Shown here in pieces: positions 59,251-64,000 of a stretch of DNA of 64,000 nucleotides. How positions within the stretch are numbered: the stretch's first letter is position 1; every line of letters starts with the position of its first letter. The DNA comes from Moritella dasanensis ArB 0140 (lineage in GTDB: Bacteria; Pseudomonadota; Gammaproteobacteria; Enterobacterales; Moritellaceae). Position numbers and translations under genes: made by a program. Where the stretch lies: positions 62,001-126,000 of the forward strand of contig NZ_AKXQ01000003.1 of the NCBI RefSeq assembly GCF_000276805.1. The letters run 5' to 3'. The notes under the pieces are model-generated. The model was not told the DNA's origin. It was given only the letters and a program-made list of their open reading frames with translations, and searched no databases.

Positions 59251-60084
59251 TTAAAATACGACAGTACGGTTTTCATAAATAAATACACGTTCTTCAAGAA
59301 CCAAACGCAATGCTTTACTCAGCACTGATTTTTCGACATCTTTTCCTGAACGCGCCATATCTTCGGCATTGTATTTATGATCCACGTGGATCACGTCCTG
59401 CAAAATAATCGGCCCTTCATCAAGATTGTTGGTGACGTAGTGGGCTGTTGCACCAATAATTTTCACACCACGTTCAAATGCTTGCTTATAAGGTTGTGCA
59501 CCAATAAACGCAGGCAAGAAGGAATGATGGATATTGATGATTTTGTTTTCAAATGCAGCAACAAAATTGGGCGTTAGAATACGCATGTATTTTGCTAAAA
59601 TGACATAATCTGGTTGATATTTAGCTACTGTCTCAATGATCTGTTCTTCGTGTTCTTCACGGCTAATGCCGACGTGAGAAACGGTGTGATAAGGTACATC
59701 AAATTTTTCTGCTAACTCAGCGAGGCTATCATAATTACCAACAACGGCTGCGATCTCAACATCCAAGCCGCCGTAGTAATTTTTCATTAAGATATCACCA
59801 AGACAATGTGCTTCTTTGGTCACTAAGATGACGATGCGTTTACGGCCCGCAGATACTAGTTTACGGTGTGTCCCTGTTGGTAGAGCACCATCAAGGTCGG
59901 CAAGTAAGGTTTCATCGTTGAAGATACCTTCGAGCTCGGTGCGCATGAAAAAGCGATTATGGGTGTTATCGACAAACTCGGTATTGTTGGTGATGTTAAG
60001 TTGGTGCTTGTAACAAATGTTAGTGATCTTTGAGATTAGACCTTTTTGATCGGGGCAATCGGCCAGTAATATTTTCTTTTCCAT
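59251..60084 (-). CDS. purU: Formyltetrahydrofolate deformylase
   Basis: A 277-residue enzyme releasing formate from 10-formyl-THF, balancing one-carbon pools. An N-terminal ACT domain (ILLADCPDQKGLISKITNICYKH region) is followed by the formyltransferase-like domain with NIHHSFLPAF, the catalytic His in GATAHYVT and the Asp in LDEGPII. ATG 60084. ychJ lies upstream on the same strand, as these genes are neighbours in E. coli. Confidence 0.97.
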   Translation of the reverse strand: MEKKILLADCPDQKGLISKITNICYKHQLNITNNTEFVDNTHNRFFMRTELEGIFNDETLLADLDGALPTGTHRKLVSAGRKRIVILVTKEAHCLGDILMKNYYGGLDVEIAAVVGNYDSLAELAEKFDVPYHTVSHVGISREEHEEQIIETVAKYQPDYVILAKYMRILTPNFVAAFENKIINIHHSFLPAFIGAQPYKQAFERGVKIIGATAHYVTNNLDEGPIILQDVIHVDHKYNAEDMARSGKDVEKSVLSKALRLVLEERVFIYENRTVVF

Positions 60085-60120
60085 GATTATATCTACTACT
60101 TTATCTGATGTGTAATGAAC

Positions 60121-60164
60121 TATAGCTAAACAGGATATGTGCTTCTGGTATCCGTTTAGCTATA
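60121..60164. promoter_or_regulatory. Long hairpin in the leader of purU
   Basis: TATAGCTAAAC (60121-60131) pairs with GTTTAGCTATA (60154-60164); after a one-base bulge GGATA (60133-60137) pairs with TATCC (60149-60153), with an 11-base loop. There is no T run on the minus strand, so it is not an obvious terminator for ychJ. It lies about 40 bases ahead of purU and could be a leader structure or operator. Confidence 0.55.
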
Positions 60165-60210
60165 TTTGCAGTGTTGCTTATGGCGTTAGCCCAAGTTTTT
60201 TATGTTGGTT

Positions 60211-60678
60211 TTAACCACAGCATTTTTTGTGTTTTTTACCACTGCCACATAAACAAAGATCATTACGACCTTGTTTTAATGACGCAGGGTTAAGTTCGCC
60301 ATGGGTATAAAACCATTGCTGATCTTGTGCTATGAAGTAAGAGCGTTCATGTAAACACGCTTCTTGCTCGCCGTCTTGGAACCATGCTTTGAATTCCACG
60401 ATACCGGTTTCGCTTTCTTCATCACCTTGACTCATTATTATTTCTAATCGCAGCCATTGCGTATTTTTCGCCGTGTCGGAAATTAAATCTTCATTTAAGT
60501 CAGCAATAAAATCAGGGTGATGGGTTGCCATTAAATACACGGGCGCGTTATGCACATAAGCACTGTAACGTGAACGCATTAGTTGCTCGGCAGTGGCAGC
60601 TGCCGCCGTACCATAAATGTATTTACCGCAGCAATCTTTAAAGGGCATTGCTAAACCACAGCTACAAGCTGTATGCAT
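60211..60678 (-). CDS. ychJ: YchJ family protein with SEC-C motifs
   Basis: A 155-residue protein (UPF0225). An N-terminal SEC-C-like motif (CSCGLAMPFKDCCG) is followed by the NTF2-like YchJ domain (RSRYSAYVHNAPVYLMATHHP) and a C-terminal zinc-binding SEC-C motif (RNDLCLCGSGKKHKKCCG). The function is not established; both ends should bind zinc. ATG 60678 lies nine bases after the DUF2947 gene, in one operon. Confidence 0.93.
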   Translation of the reverse strand: MHTACSCGLAMPFKDCCGKYIYGTAAAATAEQLMRSRYSAYVHNAPVYLMATHHPDFIADLNEDLISDTAKNTQWLRLEIIMSQGDEESETGIVEFKAWFQDGEQEACLHERSYFIAQDQQWFYTHGELNPASLKQGRNDLCLCGSGKKHKKCCG

Positions 60679-60687
60679 AATGGTTCT

Positions 60688-61182
60688 TTATTTTGCTGCT
60701 TCAACAGGTGCGCGCGTACCAATTAATACGGTACCGTCCTGTCGAAATGAAAGGGTTTCTTTGCGTTTTGCAGAGATTAACAATGCACCATCATCGTAGA
60801 ACAAAAAGTTTTTCCAGTTGCGTTTAAATGTGCCCCAGTTCGTTTCAATCATATTGAAGCGTTCATAGCAAAAATAAACTTTACTGTTATCATCCCAGGC
60901 TAAATGCGCAAGCACAGCTTCAGGTAATTCAGTGTTATCGTCATTATCCCAAGCTTGCTGCCAGTCGGCTTCTTGTGACCAGGTGTTTTGGTCGTGTGGC
61001 CAGTCGCCTTTACTGAATTGATCGGTAAAGTTACATTGCGAGCTAATCAGTTGGCTCCACAATTGACCTGCTCTGGCTTTACTAAATGGTTTGATATTAG
61101 CTAAATCATCACTGTTAACAGGCAAGGATTTATGGTTGAAAATCCACTTTCGAGAATAAGATTCAAGTTCTATATAATTCAT
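60688..61182 (-). CDS. DUF2947 family protein
   Basis: A 164-residue soluble, Trp-rich protein (YSRKWIFNHKSLPV, AHLAWDDNSKVYFCYERF, TNWGTFKRNWKNFLFYDDGALL) matching, from memory, DUF2947 of Vibrio and Shewanella. No function is known. It heads a two-gene operon with ychJ. Confidence 0.75.
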   Translation of the reverse strand: MNYIELESYSRKWIFNHKSLPVNSDDLANIKPFSKARAGQLWSQLISSQCNFTDQFSKGDWPHDQNTWSQEADWQQAWDNDDNTELPEAVLAHLAWDDNSKVYFCYERFNMIETNWGTFKRNWKNFLFYDDGALLISAKRKETLSFRQDGTVLIGTRAPVEAAK

Positions 61183-61272
61183 TAATGCTACTGGCTATAA
61201 ATAAAATTATTTTCAGTTTACAACATTATTAACCTGGGCGGTATTAATTACTCAACAGGCCGTAATTTAACT

Positions 61273-61344
61273 ATTTGTAATGTTATTATAAAGTATATTT
61301 GTAGTGTTATTATAAAATCTACTAGTGGTGTTATTATAATATAT
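61273..61344. repeat. Three tandem 24-bp repeats upstream of the YheT-like gene
   Basis: Three adjoining 24-base units (61273-61296, 61297-61320, 61321-61344) share the core GTGTTATTATAA (GTAATG variant in the first). Units one and two differ at about four positions; unit three is more diverged and contains TATAAT. They lie 59 bases ahead of the hydrolase start. Confidence 0.85.
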
Positions 61345-61402
61345 CCAATCAAATGTAAGACGTTGTTTAAACGGTCAGTTGGTTAACTTAAGGTATTCAA
61401 AG

Positions 61403-62392
61403 ATGTTTCAACCGAGTCAATTTCAGCCGCAGTGGTGGATGCGTAATGCGCATTTACAAACCATGCTGCCGACGATTAATCTTCGCAATCTGGAGATACC
61501 GACACTTAATGAAAGGCTCGAGCTTGAAGATGGTGATTTTCTTGATCTTGCTTGGACCACGAAGCCAAGTATCGAGAATAATAAGCCGATTGTTATTATT
61601 TTCCATGGGCTTGAAGGATCTGTCGAGTCTCCCTATGTGAAAGGCATTATGCGGGCGGTCAGTGCGGCGGGTTGGATTGGATTGGTGATGCATTTTCGGG
61701 GGTGCAGTGAAGAATCAAACCGTTTATTACGCGCTTATCATTCCGGTGATACCAGCGATGCCAGTTATGTGATTGGATTAATTGCCAAACGTTACCCGAA
61801 TGCGCCTTTATTTGCGGTTGGCTATTCACTGGGGGGCAGCGTACTCACGCATTATTTGGCTCAAACCGGTACAAAATCACAGCTGTTAGCGGCTTCAATT
61901 GTTTCTGCGCCATTGCTGTTAGCGGAAAGTGCAGAGCGGATTAAGAAAGGTTTTTCAAAAGCCTACCAACGTCGCTTGATTAAACGTTTACAAGCCAGTG
62001 TGGTACGTAAGTTTGAACATTTAGACATGCGTTCAGCGTTAAATATGACCACTGAACAAGTCAAAAAGCTCAATACTTTTGTTGAGTTTGACGATCGTGT
62101 GACGGCGCCATTACATGGCTTTAAAGACGCGTTAGATTATTATCGCCAATGCAGTAGTTTGCAGTTTTTGCACAAGATCCAAACCCCAACCTTATTTATT
62201 CACGCCGAGGATGACCCGTTTTTAACTAAAAAAGTGATCCCTCAGGTACAAGACATGTCTGCGAATATCGTATTTGAGTTAAGTCGTTACGGTGGTCATG
62301 TTGGTTTTGTCTATGGTTCAATCTTAAAGCCAAAATTTTGGTTAGAAGAGCGGATCCCAACGTGGTTTAATGCGTTTGCTCAAGGTAAGTGA
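61403..62392 (+). CDS. YheT-like alpha/beta hydrolase
   Basis: A 329-residue cytoplasmic hydrolase of the YheT/ABHD1-3 group. Visible features are WWMRNAHLQTMLP near the start, the oxyanion region IIFHGLEGSVES, the nucleophile elbow VGYSLGGS (Ser), the Asp in HAEDDPFL and the His in RYGGHVGF, so the triad is complete. Likely an esterase; substrate unknown. ATG 61403 has AAGG about 11 bases upstream; TTG 61379 is less likely. Confidence 0.88.
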   Translation: MFQPSQFQPQWWMRNAHLQTMLPTINLRNLEIPTLNERLELEDGDFLDLAWTTKPSIENNKPIVIIFHGLEGSVESPYVKGIMRAVSAAGWIGLVMHFRGCSEESNRLLRAYHSGDTSDASYVIGLIAKRYPNAPLFAVGYSLGGSVLTHYLAQTGTKSQLLAASIVSAPLLLAESAERIKKGFSKAYQRRLIKRLQASVVRKFEHLDMRSALNMTTEQVKKLNTFVEFDDRVTAPLHGFKDALDYYRQCSSLQFLHKIQTPTLFIHAEDDPFLTKKVIPQVQDMSANIVFELSRYGGHVGFVYGSILKPKFWLEERIPTWFNAFAQGK

Positions 62393-62462
62393 TAGTGAGT
62401 GAAAATTTACCCCATTAACCTTACCTTAATATGCAAGGTGTAAGGCCAATGAGGTGATACAT

Positions 62463-62894
62463 TTATTTGACGATTAATACCGGACAATGGGCATGGCGAG
62501 TAACAGATTCTGCCACACTACCTATCAATATATGTTCTAAACCTGTGCGCCCATGGCTGGCGACGATAATCATATCGCAATCAAAATCAATCGCTGCTTG
62601 GGTTATTTCTGTTGATGGATGACCTTCTAATACCGCAGTATGCAATGGTATGCTCGGTTTAATCGTGCCGGTTAATTCATCCAATTTTTCTTGCGTTATT
62701 TTTAACATATGCTCGTGAATGTCACTTGGCGTGATCGCGAGTACTTGAAAGCTATCGAAGCCATGGATCTCATTAATTACACTGACTAAATGTAAAGTAG
62801 CATCATATTTTAATGCCATATCTGCCGCGTAGCTTATCGCTTTATTTGCTGTATCTGAAAAGTCGGTTGGGCAAAGGATATTGTTAATTGTCAT
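62463..62894 (-). CDS. Universal stress protein, UspA family
   Basis: A 143-residue UspA-fold protein. It starts NNILCPTDFSDTANKAI, and the ATP-binding signature GRTGLEHILIGSVAESV (G-2X-G-9X-GS) is present, so it should bind ATP. Such proteins rise under stress and stationary phase. ATG 62894 with GGAGCC upstream. Single gene, converging with the hydrolase gene. Confidence 0.9.
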   Translation of the reverse strand: MTINNILCPTDFSDTANKAISYAADMALKYDATLHLVSVINEIHGFDSFQVLAITPSDIHEHMLKITQEKLDELTGTIKPSIPLHTAVLEGHPSTEITQAAIDFDCDMIIVASHGRTGLEHILIGSVAESVTRHAHCPVLIVK

Positions 62895-63261
62895 GATGAG
62901 GCTCCTGGTTAAAATGAGACTAACTCAATAGTCGCGAAATAATGTAAATACACTATTAAATATACTCACTTGGGGCTAACAAACTGTTACTTAGATCATA
63001 AAATATAATTTAAATATTTTGTTGAACCCATTTTAGTATAGAACAAAGATATTTAAGTTTTGAATAGAGCTAAAGGCTAGATAAGTATTATTTTATAGGC
63101 AAATATGAAGTATAGATGGGTAACAAAATAGGATAGTAGAAAATAAAATAAAAACCAACAAAAGGAAGTAAGGAAGGAAATAGCAAAGGCCAACGAGCAA
63201 TTACAGGGGTTCTTTACAGAACCATCGCTAGCCTAAGTTTAAGTACGTAATATTTAATGCC
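62895..63261. other. Gap of 367 bases, no gene seen
   Basis: Very AT-rich on the left, then a purine-rich run (AGGAAGTAAGGAAGGAAAT near 63161-63180). A 6-bp hairpin GGTTCT-TTAC-AGAACC at 63208-63223 may be the weak end of the pdsO transcript; no T run follows on the minus strand. No coding frame or known RNA is recognised. Confidence 0.4.
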
Positions 63262-64000
63262 TTAGAATTGCATTGCCATTTCGTCAGTGCTGTCATCGTT
63301 TAAATTTTCGATAAATTCGATACTGACTTTACGATCTCTTGGGTATTGAATTAACTCACCAAGCTCCGAACTGGCGAGATCAGCACCAAATGATTGTACT
63401 TGGATATTATGTTCGTCAACACCTAACGCGATAAGTTGGTCTTGTACTGCGACCGCTCTTTGCTGTGCCAAATTCATGTTTAGTTCTGCTTGCCCACTTG
63501 GATCTGTATGACCTGACAATACGATACTGATGGTCGAATTATCTATTAAGTAATCTGCCAGCTGTGTTAATCGCGCTTGATTTGTTGTATCCATTGCACT
63601 TTGATTAACAGCAAACAGTAGATCTAGCTGTAATGCATCTAAGATCAGTTGTTCGTTTAACTCTTCGGTCTCTGATACTTGTTGTAACTGCTTATCTAAA
63701 ATTAATACGTCTTGTTGTAACTGATTATTTTGTAATTCACTTACCAATAAATTCTCAGTTACCTGTTGGTTCTCAGCTGTTAGCTGGTCAGACTCAATCG
63801 ATTTATTCCAGGTATTATTAATCCAATCGCCGGCTGCAACACCGAGTACCAAGCCAATTGGCCCACCTGCAATGGTGCCAACGATGATGGTTGATGAAAA
63901 AACCCCTGCTTTTTCCCAAGCCGTTAATGGTTCTTGTTCTGCTGCATTTGCAGAGATGCTCGTACACGCCATTGACGTAATAAGTAATGTTTTTGCGAAG
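63262..64000 (-). CDS. OmpA-family protein of a proteobacterial sortase system, PdsO-like (5' end outside window)
   Basis: The frame stays open beyond the ATG at 63972 to the window edge, reading FAKTLLITSMACTSISANAAE, which is the end of a signal peptide; so the true start is outside. Then come a Gly-rich hydrophobic segment (GTIAGGPIGLVLGVAAGDWI), a Gln-rich coiled coil and a C-terminal OmpA peptidoglycan-binding domain (VLSGHTDPSGQAELNMNLAQ, RAVAVQDQLIALGVD, PRDRKVSIEF). This layout matches the sortase-associated OmpA-like PdsO family. Sortase and target genes would be expected just right of the window. Confidence 0.8.
   Translation of the reverse strand, partial: FAKTLLITSMACTSISANAAEQEPLTAWEKAGVFSSTIIVGTIAGGPIGLVLGVAAGDWINNTWNKSIESDQLTAENQQVTENLLVSELQNNQLQQDVLILDKQLQQVSETEELNEQLILDALQLDLLFAVNQSAMDTTNQARLTQLADYLIDNSTISIVLSGHTDPSGQAELNMNLAQQRAVAVQDQLIALGVDEHNIQVQSFGADLASSELGELIQYPRDRKVSIEFIENLNDDSTDEMAMQF

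Overview
This window reads as chromosome of a marine, AT-rich gammaproteobacterium. Supporting signs are a VolA/Pla-1-type lipase end, an MSHA-type pilin, an M9 collagenase, several small families typical of Vibrionales/Alteromonadales (DUF2897, DUF3581, DUF2947), and gene orders shared with E. coli (raiA-pheA near tyrA-aroF; gltBD near arcB; purU near ychJ; dapA-bamC beside gcvR). My best guess is Moritella or a close relative. That guess comes from gene content only. I saw no rRNA, tRNA, CRISPR array or complete insertion sequence.

Layout. 1-4.8 kb: lipase end, phenylalanine hydroxylase operon (phhA-phhB) facing a MocR-type regulator, a small Cys-rich protein behind a CRP site, and a pilin. 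5-11.8 kb: accessory segment with a coiled-coil secreted protein, a lipoprotein, a subclass B1-like metallo-beta-lactamase, a chemoreceptor-nsrR operon, a Cys-rich protein and bcp. 12-24 kb: collagenase, gcvR, dapA-bamC, small enzymes, talB, aroF-tyrA. 24-34 kb: a broken two-gene unit, pheA, raiA, a GGDEF-EAL protein and the yejABEF peptide transporter. 34-42.8 kb: a chemoreceptor, an unknown secreted protein, a Wzz-like protein, mtn-cbiB-btuF and a DUF481 protein. 42.9-55.4 kb: gltBD, a diguanylate cyclase, arcB, cls and a Kazal-like lipoprotein. 55.5-64 kb: an orphan fabH, an Lrp-type regulator, purU, ychJ, YheT-like hydrolase, uspA, and a PdsO-like OmpA protein cut by the window edge.

The most interesting structure is at 6.8-10.7 kb. 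The last 22 codons of bcp plus its 3' flank occur twice in the same orientation (6783-6868 and 10597-10682, 78 of 86 bases identical), about 3.8 kb apart. This is the geometry expected when DNA enters the 3' end of a gene and supplies a replacement end. The enclosed islet carries the metallo-beta-lactamase, nsrR, an NsrR-linked chemoreceptor, a perfect CRP-S-like palindrome and a Cys-rich protein. No integrase is visible.

Other regulatory signals that look real are four ACTGTAC-type repeats between phhA and the MocR gene, an NsrR-like operator ahead of the chemoreceptor-nsrR operon, a consensus CRP site at a class I distance from a -10 box, and many clear Rho-independent terminators. Metabolically the window covers aromatic amino acid synthesis and breakdown (aroF, tyrA, pheA, phhAB), lysine precursor synthesis, glutamate synthesis, cobalamin uptake and assembly, one-carbon metabolism, and redox and cyclic-di-GMP signalling.
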